Shown here: one piece after another, positions 10,001 to 19,206 of the stretch
Position numbering within the stretch: the stretch's first letter is position 1
Layout of the letters: each line of letters begins with the position of its first letter
The notes under the pieces: generated by a model
What the model was told of the DNA's origin: nothing
Databases searched by the model: none
Seen by the model: only the letters and a program-made list of their open reading frames with translations
Source of the DNA: Diphasiastrum complanatum
Taxonomy: Eukaryota > Streptophyta > Lycopodiopsida > Lycopodiales > Lycopodiaceae
Assembly: GCA_029204225.1 (NCBI GenBank)
Contig: CM055102.1
Coordinates: 48,774,289-48,838,288, forward strand
Length of the DNA stretch: 64,000 nucleotides
Reading direction: 5' to 3'
Program-made: the position numbers and the translations under genes

Positions 10001-10990
10001 AATAGAAGAGAAAGAGTCCTTGGAGCTACACACATGTGAAGAGGCTCCACTATCAATATACCATAGGCCGTCCTTCTTCAAAGGAGTAGATGAGAAACTA
10101 GAGACCATAAGAGATCCCTCTCCATCACTTGTAGTAATGTTGGCTTGCTTGAGTTGATTATTCTTCTTGAAGCAATTGGTGGCATAATGACCTTTCTTGC
10201 CACAATAAAAGCAGTTGATCTTCTTCTTCTTGAGCTTGGATGATGAAGCATTAGAGGAATCATCTTCCTCCTCATCTTTGTCTTTGTATTTGAATTTGTC
10301 CTTGCTTGAGGATTGTTGATACTGGTTCTTGCTCCTCCCTTTGTGCTTATCCTTGGCAAAGACAGCTTTGCCATCATTATGAGTGAGAGAAAGCTTGTCC
10401 ATCCTCAAGAGCTTGTACTGTTGTCTTGATTCTTCCGAAATTAGCACACTTTGGAGAGCCTCCAAACTTGGTAGCTCCTCCTTAATGGCATAGCATTGGA
10501 CAAGGTTATCAAATTCACTTCTCAAGCCATTGAGAATGACTTGAACTAGCTCATTTTGATTGATGGAATCACCAATACAAGCAAGTTCTCTATGAATATC
10601 TTTTACTCTCAAAACATAACTAGATGCACTCTCATCACTCTTTTGGCTACTTTGAAAGATTTGATTCCTCAGAGTGAGAAGCCTAGAGGTATTCTTAGCC
10701 TCATAGATAGTCTTGAGACAATCCCAAGCTTCTTTGGCTGTTGTACAAGTACCTATCTCCCTCAATATCTCATTAGAGACATTAATCTTAATGTAGTGGA
10801 GAGCCATCCTAGCTCTCTTTTTGTATTTTTGAACCTCTTGAAGAACTTGTGGTTCTTCTTCAAGGCCAAGAACTATGTCCATCACTTCTTGAAGGATCAA
10901 GATGGACTCCATCCTCATTTTCCAAATTGAATAGTTTGAAGTGGTCAATCTTTCAATTGGTTCCAACAAGGATGAACCCATTGAAGACAT
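7043..10990 (-). CDS. Copia gag-pol polyprotein, uninterrupted but with altered catalytic residues
   Basis: 1,315 codons with no stop. Order: gag (SNYSIWKMRMESIL; residues ~1-230), zinc knuckle [14 protein letters not shown] (~261-274), aspartic protease WYIDSGASSH (~310), integrase zinc region (HRRLGH..CEAC), integrase core (IHSDV, FIDDFTR, RSDGGGEY), RT (~850-1080), RNase H (SDSDF, EAEY, CDN). Gag, protease and RNase H signatures look intact. Three catalytic positions do not: the integrase Glu of the D,D-35-E triad is Lys608 (NGVAKRKN, codon 9169-9167); the RT motif A Asp is His917 (QLHVSNAFLNG, codon 8242-8240); the first Asp of RT YVDD is Asn1002 (YVND, codon 7987-7985). The protein can therefore probably be made but should not reverse-transcribe or integrate DNA by itself (inference from family knowledge). 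Confidence 0.93.
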   Translation of the reverse strand: MSSMGSSLLEPIERLTTSNYSIWKMRMESILILQEVMDIVLGLEEEPQVLQEVQKYKKRARMALHYIKINVSNEILREIGTCTTAKEAWDCLKTIYEAKNTSRLLTLRNQIFQSSQKSDESASSYVLRVKDIHRELACIGDSINQNELVQVILNGLRSEFDNLVQCYAIKEELPSLEALQSVLISEESRQQYKLLRMDKLSLTHNDGKAVFAKDKHKGRSKNQYQQSSSKDKFKYKDKDEEEDDSSNASSSKLKKKKINCFYCGKKGHYATNCFKKNNQLKQANITTSDGEGSLMVSSFSSTPLKKDGLWYIDSGASSHVCSSKDSFSSIAPYDGVKKSIYTANDFECPIEGIGNIPLKLASSKVLSLSKVLYVPKHTKNLISVGQLLDNGLDVKFNVDTCTIKKNDEILALGSRFGGIYKLDPNEYVNACNVALVNKLSMEELWHRRLGHPNYKSMFSMIKEAKAIGLPKSFSKKIKPCEACAIAKSYKKPFTKSSIKSKHPLELIHSDVHFSSTTSKGGATCFVTFIDDFTRFTWIYLLAFKSMVFDHFLIFNAYVEKQFSFKIKALRSDGGGEYISNKFQDFCELEGIKREFSCAYSPSQNGVAKRKNRSLCECAKYMRIEASLPKDFWGEAINCANYLCNRLPHIALGGKSPYEILYLNKPKVDYLRVFGCLCFVHIPLETRKKEDPSACKGIMVGYSSTKKAYRVFILSTSQVIESRDVVFHEDQNSSFEEAEIKKSMDASPIMDFEDNHDVMGSRFEEDSPRIFSLRRSMRDRSEPKRLSYVDKGKQVDPDSTNYVFYVSLEEPKNVQETLNTKEWYDAMKQEYDALITNNTWELVDPPSNKHVIGCKWIFRIKFNHDGTINKHKTRLCAKGFAQIHGLDYEEIFAPVAKMVTIRILSLACFFKWKLFQLHVSNAFLNGYLEEEIYMEQSQGFIKDESKVCLLFKSLYGLEQAPRSWYSRLNSFLISLGFTLSDYDPSMYLKFVDSNIVILLIYVNDIILCGSCIKLVDETKLALGCEFKMQDLGEIHYILGLEIDFYENHVFICQSRYAHSMLKKFHMENSKSIDTPMEQIVKDPNKGDERSFEDITLFRSLVGSLIWLTITRPDLSFCVHKLSQFMQDPKIHHWKIAKRILRYVSSSCDYGLLYKSEDLSIVGYSDSDFASDKMDRKSISAYTIFLGGNLISWLSKKQDTISLSSCEAEYKALTTTTKEVLWIKRLFMELKCIKEDDLPMIKCDNILAQALANNPIFHARSKHIEVAHHFVREKLILEHVNSSSCIADLLTKPLSKSAFIKHRSNLGVISRSILKSS

Positions 10991-11730
10991 TTGAAGTGAA
11001 GAAAACTCAAATGATGATCAATAAATGTTGCTACACTCTCTCTCTATAGGATCCAATAATAGAGTATTATCTCCTCCTATGAAAGATCTTGGAACTATAT
11101 GTGAATTGATTCTCACTAGCTTCTCAAATCTCTCTAAAACAAGATCTATTTCACATCAAATGATGGAGTATAGGCAAAGTTAGGATCAAACACTCTTAGC
11201 ACGTGTGAAGTACACTAAGAAACCAAATTTGACTCAAATACAATGATATTGCATGAAACAAAATGGGTAAGATCTCAAAACAGTGCCTAGATCACAAATA
11301 GATGAGATTGATAAGCATACAACTGTGATTTTGGATCAACCAAGCAATCTCTTGACCAAATCGTCCACCCAGGTCTAGGTGCCCTACCTAACCCTCTTCA
11401 AAAGCTTATAACTTCTGATTGGCTCAACCAAATGGAATGAAATTGATTGCATCAGAAACTAGACAAAAATAGCTTCAAAACAAGTTATCAAGCAAGATAA
11501 ATGGGTCAAGCATGAGAGAGAACTTCCAAACTGAAATTGGATGTTCCTCACACGTGTCTGAGCACCTGATTCCATACAGTACCAGGTCAGACCCAATCAA
11601 TGTCCTTTTGATCTCTTTTGATCCAAAATTGAACAAGATAGCTAGGAAAATGGGCCTTGACAATTTCTAGCTCAAGATTGATATAAAATTTTCACTTAGA
11701 TGGATCAAAATGCATGGTAACCTTAGGTAG

Positions 11731-11742
11731 GCTCTGATACCA
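11731..11742 (-). other. Copia primer-binding site
   Basis: Minus-strand TGGTATCAGAGC lies immediately beside the LTR with no spacer, the standard initiator-methionine tRNA site used by plant copia elements for minus-strand DNA priming. Confidence 0.92.
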
Positions 11743-12395
11743 TGTTGAATTTCACACGTGTGGATTGACCACAACATGTACTTGTGATCTCCTAAGGTGT
11801 GTAGATGCACCAAGATCAAGACTAGATTGAGATTCAAGATCAATCTTAGATCCTATGGCAAAAACACACTACTACATGCATTCAATCACTTCCAACTCTC
11901 ACTCACACGTGTGGGAAGTATTCAAAAAATAATCTAAGTAAAAACAAGCTGCTCTCCTCGGGTAGAGAGAGAAAAAACATCATGAGCTCTCGGGTAGAGA
12001 GAGAAAGCTAGAAATCCAATAACACTCAAAATCCATATAATCACCAAATCAATTAGCTTCAAAATGAGGAGTACAATGATACAAGTAGATCCACGAGCTA
12101 CCATTATGCTTAACTATGATTGGACCATACTTTGTCACCTCTTGATCCTCTTGGTCCATTGATCCATGCACCTCTTAATTCTATTGGACTATATTCAAGC
12201 ACACCTCAATTTCCTATTGGACCTCACATGGTTCCACTTCTTAATCCTATTGGACCATTTGGAATTCATCAAACAAAAACATTACAGTTGTCTACACTCT
12301 AATTGGCACGAGTTTAGCCTCTTACTCTATTTTGGCTCAATAGTGACATTACAAGTGGAAATGCATAATTTACAAGTGGAATGCATAATTCTTCA
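11743..12395 (-). repeat. Copia 5' LTR (right copy, internally deleted)
   Basis: 653 bp, starts TGTTGAATTTCACACGTGTG and ends ATAATTCTTCA. Compared with the left copy, the segment from the ATGCATAATT motif to the AATTCTTCA terminus is shortened; the ATGCATAATT motif is itself repeated at the breakpoint. Confidence 0.88.
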
Positions 12396-12436
12396 CATAC
12401 CATTTAAATTTTGTTGCTTCAGGTTCAACTTCCAGC

Positions 12437-14841
12437 TTATTGTTGTAGAATAAGGTTGCAACGAGTTTTCTTCATATAGAGACTTTGATCTACAACTGAT
12501 CCCATAGAATTAATAAGATCACTGAAGAAGAGATTGATGAAACATAGGAAAGCCTCAAGTTGCATTAAAATTGTATGGGTTGACAGGATCCAAGCAACAG
12601 GACATTCAATAGTCTTCTTCCTCAGTATCTTCCTTGATTGGATAGGCTCGTCTTTTCTTGTCCTTGCATCCGATTTTGTTGCCTTGTGCATTGCTCCTTG
12701 ATGTAGGATCACAATATTCTTTTGTGACTCCAAAGCGTTGATTAAAGCAATGATTTCATCCAAGTTATCTGATTGACCATTGGAGTTCCATCTTGTCGAA
12801 TCATTCTGAGCAAGATTGGTAGCATTATCTCGCTGAAGATAGATGGCCATGGATCCATTGATATCCTCTGTGAATGAAGTGATGGGTATAGCTCCTGATA
12901 GATCAAAATAGTAATGCTCCAAATCAAATGATTCATTGTCCAAATTTGGCCACATGCTAGTTGTTTCCAACTCATCATTTTGTTCCAAGAGAGCGTCGTT
13001 ATGTTGAAATATGAACAACTCATATTCGTTCTGTTGTAAACAATGATGATCCTCAGTTTGATCTCCAAAGATAAATTTCATATATACAATGTTGTAAGTG
13101 GTGATTATCTTCAGTTCGATCTCCAAAGATAAATTCGTCATATATACAATGATAGGCAGTAGTAATGTTAATCTCAAAAGCTCTTGAGTCAACAATATTA
13201 GAAGATAAGTTAGAATCCATCTACTGTTGATGTTGAGACATGATTGGATGTTCAAGAGACGTATTCTGCAATTCCTTGATTCCTTTCAATCCTTCATCCG
13301 TTGAAGAATTTTTCTCTAAAACACTTTGTACTTTATCCAAATGTTGACAGATGTGATCTTGAAGACCACGCAGATAGTGTTGGATGGATAGCTCTTCATT
13401 AAGCCACTTTAATTTAGATGCTATCAAACTGAACCTCAAATTATATGCCTTCATTGAACCAATTTGTTCCAACATATACCAAGAGTCCATGTAATAATCT
13501 ATGAATGCTTCTGCAGAAAACTCCTTGAAATCATCAACTTCATTAGAAGATTCATGATCTTGTTTGCTCAAAACATCTCAATTGATATCTGCCTTTGGCT
13601 TGGAAGTTTGCCCTTGGACTAGAGGGAACATTGTTTCATAGACATCAACAGTGGTACACAATTCAGAATTTGTAGTTCGAATATCAATTGACTGTTGTGG
13701 AATACCAGCCGATTGCAAGATAGAGTCAAAACGAGTGACCATCTTGTTGTACATTTCTTCCCATCTTCGCTCTGACCTTTCTTGTAATTGTTGTCCTGTT
13801 TCTTTTGTTTGTTCAGTACTATCCTATATGGCAGTTAAAAGTGTACCTAATATTTCCTTTGTTTCACCGCTCACTTAACTGATAGTAGGGTCTACACTAT
13901 TATTTGATCTTCCATGAATATTGACCCACTGTTGTTGAGTTGATGGCGTTAGACTTCCCACAAAATTGACAGGGGGAGTGGAAATTGTCGCTCCACTTGC
14001 CACAGTAATATTCCTTCCCTCCTTAAAATCGTTTGCATAAGCAAATGATGTACCCATCAGAGAAGAACCAATCATACCTGTAGTGGCATAGAGAGAACAC
14101 CCTTCATTGTCATCAATTTCTTCACTTTCATAGGCATCTTCATAGGCCTCATAATCAACATTATCATCTTCATTATGATCGAAATATTGTTCTACACCAT
14201 GGTGATGTCGTTTTTTGAGTTCATCAAGATCATAGAATTGATCCATGGGCTCGTAGTGATATTTTGTTCCACTTTGCACCTGTTGTTGCTCATCATGCTT
14301 GTCGCTTCAAAGTGATCCTTAGTAGTAAATTGGAATTGATCTTGATCCTGATAATCACCATCATTGAACTCTAGTTCATCCTGACCATCAAATGGTTCAA
14401 CTGCTTCATTTGCAGAGCCATCTTCAATGACTAGTTCGTGTTGTTCTTCACTTTGCTGATCGTTGTTGAAATCTTCAGAGTAATGGTCAAGTTCTGAAGT
14501 GTCGTTGTAATTCTGATACTGATCATCATTAGCAAAATTGTCGTTTTGGTCTTGATATTGATTGTCATCAACGATGTCACCACCTTGATCATAATCTTCA
14601 ATGTTATTGTCACCTTGATCATAATCTTCGTTGTAATCATCACCTTGATCCCAACATTCTTCCATACCATTGTCATAATTGTCATGACAATATGATTGAT
14701 TGTCATCCTCTTGTTCATAATCCCAATCCATTGGAATTGATGTGGAATAACCGAATTTTGTAACTGTGGATTGCAATTTTGGGAAGAATTTTGAAGTGAT
14801 ATGAAAATCGAATTTAGCAAGCTGCAGTTAAGCGGTGACAA
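12437..14841 (-). pseudogene. Acidic gag-like reading frame, broken (retroelement-derived)
   Basis: Starting near 14776 on the minus strand the first ~150 codons form an Asp/Gln/Asn/Tyr-rich acidic domain (for example DYDQGDNNIEDYDQGGDIVD). After a frameshift near 14270-14200 an acidic stretch continues (EDDNVDYEAYEDAYESEEID) to a stop near 13875. Further on, a helical gag-like segment at 13571-13221 reads FIDYYMDSWYMLEQIGSMKA then FSLIASKLKWLNEELSI and HYLRGLQDHICQHL, resembling the capsid region of gypsy-type gag. A basic tail follows at 12700-12437. Several stops separate the pieces. No protease, RT or integrase follows. I recognise no specific family; a gag-only non-autonomous element is the best guess. 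Confidence 0.45.
13049..13150. repeat. Short tandem duplication in the gag-like frame
   Basis: The motif GATCTCCAAAGATAAATT followed by CATATATACAATG occurs twice about 64 bp apart (near 13060 and 13123), with small differences. It duplicates about 20 codons of the gag-like frame. Confidence 0.65.
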
Positions 14842-15358
14842 TAGGCATGGGTTTTTCGATTAGAGCAAATACAAAGACTTTTGAAGAGGTCAATTTTTTT
14901 GGTACAAATAAGATTTCTAACTGTCAATCTTGGTGAGCTTTAGGGGTTTGCTTTTTACGGCACTAAAATCCGAGCTCAAACGGATGAGATACGGTCAATT
15001 GAAGGAATAAAGTATTAAATGTAAACAACTTAGGACAATGGGATTCTAAAAAATTTAAAGTCAAAAAGTAATAATGATGACGACATGATGATCATTGTAC
15101 TCGGCGTAGTGAGCTGGGCAATTCCGTTTTTATACCACTGAATTCCGAGATCCAACAAAAAAGTTATGAAGGTTCGAAGACGACTATGGAATGCATTAGA
15201 GAAAATTTGAACTTGGAAAGGGCCCTATAAGGATTGCCGCATAGGATGACAATTTTTTGGCAATGTAAAATACTAAAATAAAATCTTTTTATGCCCGCAG
15301 TCCTGCCCACACAGTCTTCGATGATTAGCTATTATGTGGATAGTATAGTCTATGACTG

Positions 15359-15785
15359 AAAAAAAAAAATCATAACTTTTGAACGGCAACTCGAATTGAG
15401 ACGATTACAGTGCCATTAGAAAGCCCTCGACGAGAGCTTTTCAAAGACATCCAAGATGACTTAGTTCCGAGCTACGGTGAAGAAGTTATGGCCAGTTAAA
15501 ATTTTGGTCGGTCAACACTTGGTCAACCCAATATCTCTTTCAAGCGCAGTTGACCCGGTCAACTACGCTTGAAAGAGACAAACCGGGTCAACTGCACTTG
15601 AAAAAGATATCGGGTTGACCAAGTGTTGACCGACCAAAACTTTGACTGGCCATAACTTTTTCACCGTAGTTCGGAACTGAGTCATGTTGATGTCATTGAA
15701 AAGCTCTCGTCGAGGGCTTTTTAATGGCACCGTAATCGTCTCAATCTGAGTTGCCAATCAAAAGTTACACTTTTTTTTTTTTTTT
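15359..15785. repeat. Large foldback (inverted repeat, ~188-bp arms, 22-nt loop)
   Basis: Left arm 15371-15559 and right arm 15582-15768 are reverse complements at roughly 85-90% by eye. They share blocks such as GAGACGATTAC, AAGCCCTCGACGAGAGCTTT, TTATGGCCAGT, TTTTGGTCGGTCAACACTTG and CAGTTGACCCGGT. An A-run at the left edge and a T-run at the right edge extend the pairing. An outer matching pair (CATTAGAGAAAATTTGAAC near 15192-15212 and its complement near 15990-16010) suggests that the whole 15.19-16.01 kb region was once a larger palindrome. It has no coding capacity. Confidence 0.9.
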
Positions 15786-16359
15786 GTTGAGTTGCATACT
15801 ACACTACAAATAAAATGGCTTATTTACGGGCTGCCCCCACGCAAAATTACATTTCTTTAAGAAAGAAATGAAAATCAATTTGAAGAAGCTACGTTACGTA
15901 GATTTCAAATTTGAGTGTTTTGATTGGACCATGCGGAAGAAAATTTTGAGAAAAAAAATGAAAGGTATCTTTTTGAAAGGCCCCTTTTGTGTTCAAATTT
16001 TCTCTAATGGAATTAACTAGAACTTAGAGTGGGGGTTCTAAAAAAAATCTAACAAATAAAATTATATAAGATTTGAAATCCTCGAAACATTGTTGTGCTC
16101 GTAACAAAAAAAATGTAAAACCGGTCAAAGAAATAGGAATAACCAGGATTTTTTTTTTCTTGGGCATGTTGAGGGGAAGGAGAGAATATTTAAAGATTAT
16201 TTTTCACGGAATCTTTTTTGGAATATTCTAGAATCCGGAGGGAGGTGCAGGCCTGGGCACGGACATACAGCATGGGCGATGAGCTAGATCTACCTTGTGT
16301 TTACTAAGGCATTGAGCATTGATGCACACAACAAATTTTGTGTATCGCTTAGTTTGAAT

Positions 16360-17344
16360 ATCAAGACATTCATGGATCTAGATTAAGGGGGAGTGTTGGA
16401 TTTATTCCTCTACTCTCCTAAATCCCATGTTAATCTAGTTCCATTCATACTGTTGTAGTTTTATATGCATTGTCACACAGTCTGCAGAATCACTCTATTA
16501 CTAAAGAAAGGCGACCGACTTGTCGAGGAAGGCCAGCTTGTCGAGATGACTGTCTCGATCCTATCGACTATCGGTAGCAACATGCTTTATTCCGAATAGT
16601 CGAAGCCTTCTCACGCCCACTTGCTGTAATGTGCAACTACTTGGACAATGACAACAACAACCACGATCTACTTCAGACAACACAACAACTCTATGCCACC
16701 TTCTCGTACATACATTTCACCAATGTAAAATTGTATATAGATGATGATCATTGTAAGTTCACAGTGACAAAGACAGACACATTGTAGATGCTTTTACGCA
16801 TCGATTCTTTTCCTTAGACTAATTGTCAGCATTAGGGCCCTTTTTGAAATCAAAAAGGGCCTCTTCCTTGCCTAGACTTGTTTGTTAATTAGGATAAATT
16901 AAGTCATTAATTGTCCCACGTGGCAGTTCACCTTGGGTTTATCATGGACTAACTCACACCTCAATAGGCTTCATGAAGCCTAGTGTAATAAATCAAGGAC
17001 ACATGATCTTAATGTAGCCAAAAAAATTTGAATCCAATGAAGACTTTCACTCTTCAAGGCCGTCAAAAGTTACGTTAGTTAACTTAGAATGAGAAAAAAG
17101 AGGGCCTAATATTTCTTTGGGCCCCCATTTTGAAAAATAAATTCAAAAAAAAAATTGAGATTGCATTCAGATTTTGTCAGTGTTATATGCTTTGCTATTT
17201 CGTTTTATGTCTGACTTTCTAAATTGCTTTGTCTGACTATCTGCTCGTCCGCTTTCGCAACCGCAAATAGATCTTTGTGTTCGCCTATGTAACAGATTCC
17301 TATCAACGTAGTGCACGCACTGAGGGAACCCATTTTCCCCGACA
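16360..17344 (+). repeat. Copia 3' terminus: polyprotein tail, polypurine tract and LTR
   Basis: The codons LNIKTFMDLD and a stop at about 16384 resemble a copia polyprotein end and are followed by AAGGGGGAG (16385-16393) and an LTR starting TGTTGGATTTATTCC at 16394. A plausible CA-terminated end is CCCCGACA at 17344 (about 950 bp). Upstream coding sequence is lost, so this is a 3' fragment; no second LTR is in the window. Confidence 0.6.
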
Positions 17345-17526
17345 TATCACACACATGTGGGGTCAGAATTCAATGTTTGATCAATGCTTTTGATTGCTCT
17401 TGATTGTGGGATTCAACATTGCTTTTCTAGATCAAGTTTTTGTGACTAGTTTTGCAATAGATAGGTGTATCAATCAATCAATCACTCTTGGAGCCTTATG
17501 TAGGTCCATTTATGGTCCTTAGTATT

Positions 17527-19206
17527 GTACTTTCAATAGCTATGATAATGTTTATTTACTTGTACATGGATAAGAAAAAAACTTAACTTCCACACTTTGT
17601 AAGAGTTTCGAAAGGTATTAAAGAAGATACATTTGTTCAAATGCATTTCGTTGGATCTCTTATCTACCATCGAGCACTTCAAGCCCATGTCTTTTTGACC
17701 TATCCCAATGTTCATAATGATCCTAACTTGACAATTACAATTTTGCATTATATAATCACAAACTGGGAAGGTGATTTGCCACAAGTACTATACTTGCAGC
17801 TTGATAATACGACTAGAGAGAATAAAAATCAAACATTGCTCGCTTATCTTAGTATGTTGGTGGAGAAGGAAATCTTCAAAAAAATTAAAGTTGGATTTCT
17901 TCTTGTGGGTAATACGCATGATCATATTGATCAGATGTTTAGCGTGTTCTCGAAAAGGCTTTCTCGTGAAGATGTGTTCACTTTATCGAAAATGGTATCT
18001 ATTCTTGAAGGAGCTTATACTCCTCATCCCATTGTTGTCCATCTGAAGCAAACATTTGATTTTAGAAGTTTCGTGCAAGGTTTGTCTTTTAAAGAAAAAT
18101 GCATTTCTCAATTGAATGATCTCAGCTTCCAACATCAATTTCACATTGTAAAAAGGGATGGCAACACATTGCGATTTGGTAAACATTTGTCCAGCTCTTC
18201 TTGCTGGCTTTCAGAGATTGGCTTGTTATATCTTTTATTTATTCCAGAACGTATTATTGTTGGAGCTTTGCCAAATCGTTTGGAGGTGCATTATGTAGTT
18301 GAGCAATGTTGCAAACAAAATTTGGATGTTGATTGGAGGAAATGTTTGCAAGAAAAAAGGCTTCTCATTGAAAAAGCCAAGCTATATGCCAGAAATGTCG
18401 ATTCAAGTTGGTGGGAAGAATTCTTTGAAGACCAGGAGTCCATACTCATGGATGTGACAACTAATCGTACTACTTTAGAGATGCCATTTTCTTGGCCCTC
18501 AAAGAGTAATGCAACGACTAATGAGGTTTCTAAATTTCCTTAGGATATTTAGCAAATGATCTTTGTTCCTTCTAGAGAGATGTATTTGGGAACTCGCAAA
18601 TCTCGTCAAAGACAAGAAGAACTTGCTAGCTTTTGTAAAGAAAATGTGCAAGAAATCAAGGTGGGTACAATGGCTGCCACACTTGTAGATGATCATCCTC
18701 TTGGCCATCCCTTTTGGTTATGGACGGTCGTTGATTTATCAAAGTCCGAAAATGGAGAGATTTGTATCTATTAAAGTACATTGGTATCGAACAAAGCATC
18801 ATGATGCATACACATAAAAGCATGTTCCTGAAATGATTGGCAACTCAAATGGTAAAAAGAATCGCCGCGCAATAAAAAATCGGCCCCACATAAGCGACCT
18901 TGTCCACATTATTGTTTATGATTTTGAGTTAACGAATTCAGGTTGAAAAACAACGAAGGAAATCATTCGACAAAGGCTGCCATCAAAAGAATGTGTTGTT
19001 GACGTCGGGACCTCGAGAAGAACAAGAGCATGTGTGGAAGCTGACCTCGGATTGCATAGGGATGAAAATAATGTTTTGATTGATATTAATGAGCAGGATG
19101 GATCTTCCACTTTTTTACCTTCTAATGATGAAATTGATGATGTTGAATCTGAAGGCGTGGACACCGATGAGGATATAAGTTTTGATACTAGATCCAAAAG
19201 AATCTA
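17527..19206 (+). pseudogene. Transposase-like DUF7869-type pseudogene
   Basis: The longest open piece, 17641-18543 (300 codons), carries LQLDNTTRENKNQTLLAYLS, then VGFLLVGNTHDHIDQMFSVF SKRL. This LDN...HTHxxIDQ arrangement is characteristic of a plant family of transposase-like proteins that I associate with DUF7869; the acidic and His positions suggest an RNase-H-like catalytic fold (inference). The frame extends upstream to about 17560 (PHFVRVSK) with a stop and downstream past stops at 18541 and 18550 (REMYLGTRKSRQRQEELASF; DDHPLGHPFWLW). An acidic C-terminus ends SFDTRSKRI at 19206. Multiple stops make it a pseudogene. It begins about 180 bp beyond a copia LTR. Confidence 0.6.

Larger units (their letters stand above)
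6288..12395 (-). mobile_element. Full-length Ty1/copia LTR retrotransposon
   Basis: Two direct LTRs (6288-7022 and 11743-12395) flank a single long polyprotein frame on the minus strand. The primer-binding site abuts the right LTR (GCTCTGATACCA at 11731-11742, complementary to the initiator tRNA-Met type site), and a polypurine tract (AGGAGGAGTG on the minus strand, 7032-7023) abuts the left LTR. LTRs begin TGTTGAATTT and end AATTCTTCA in plus orientation. They differ by a few percent by eye plus a deletion of about 80 bp near the outer end of the right copy. The five bases outside each LTR (ATCTA, CATAC) do not match, so no target-site duplication is visible. Confidence 0.93.
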
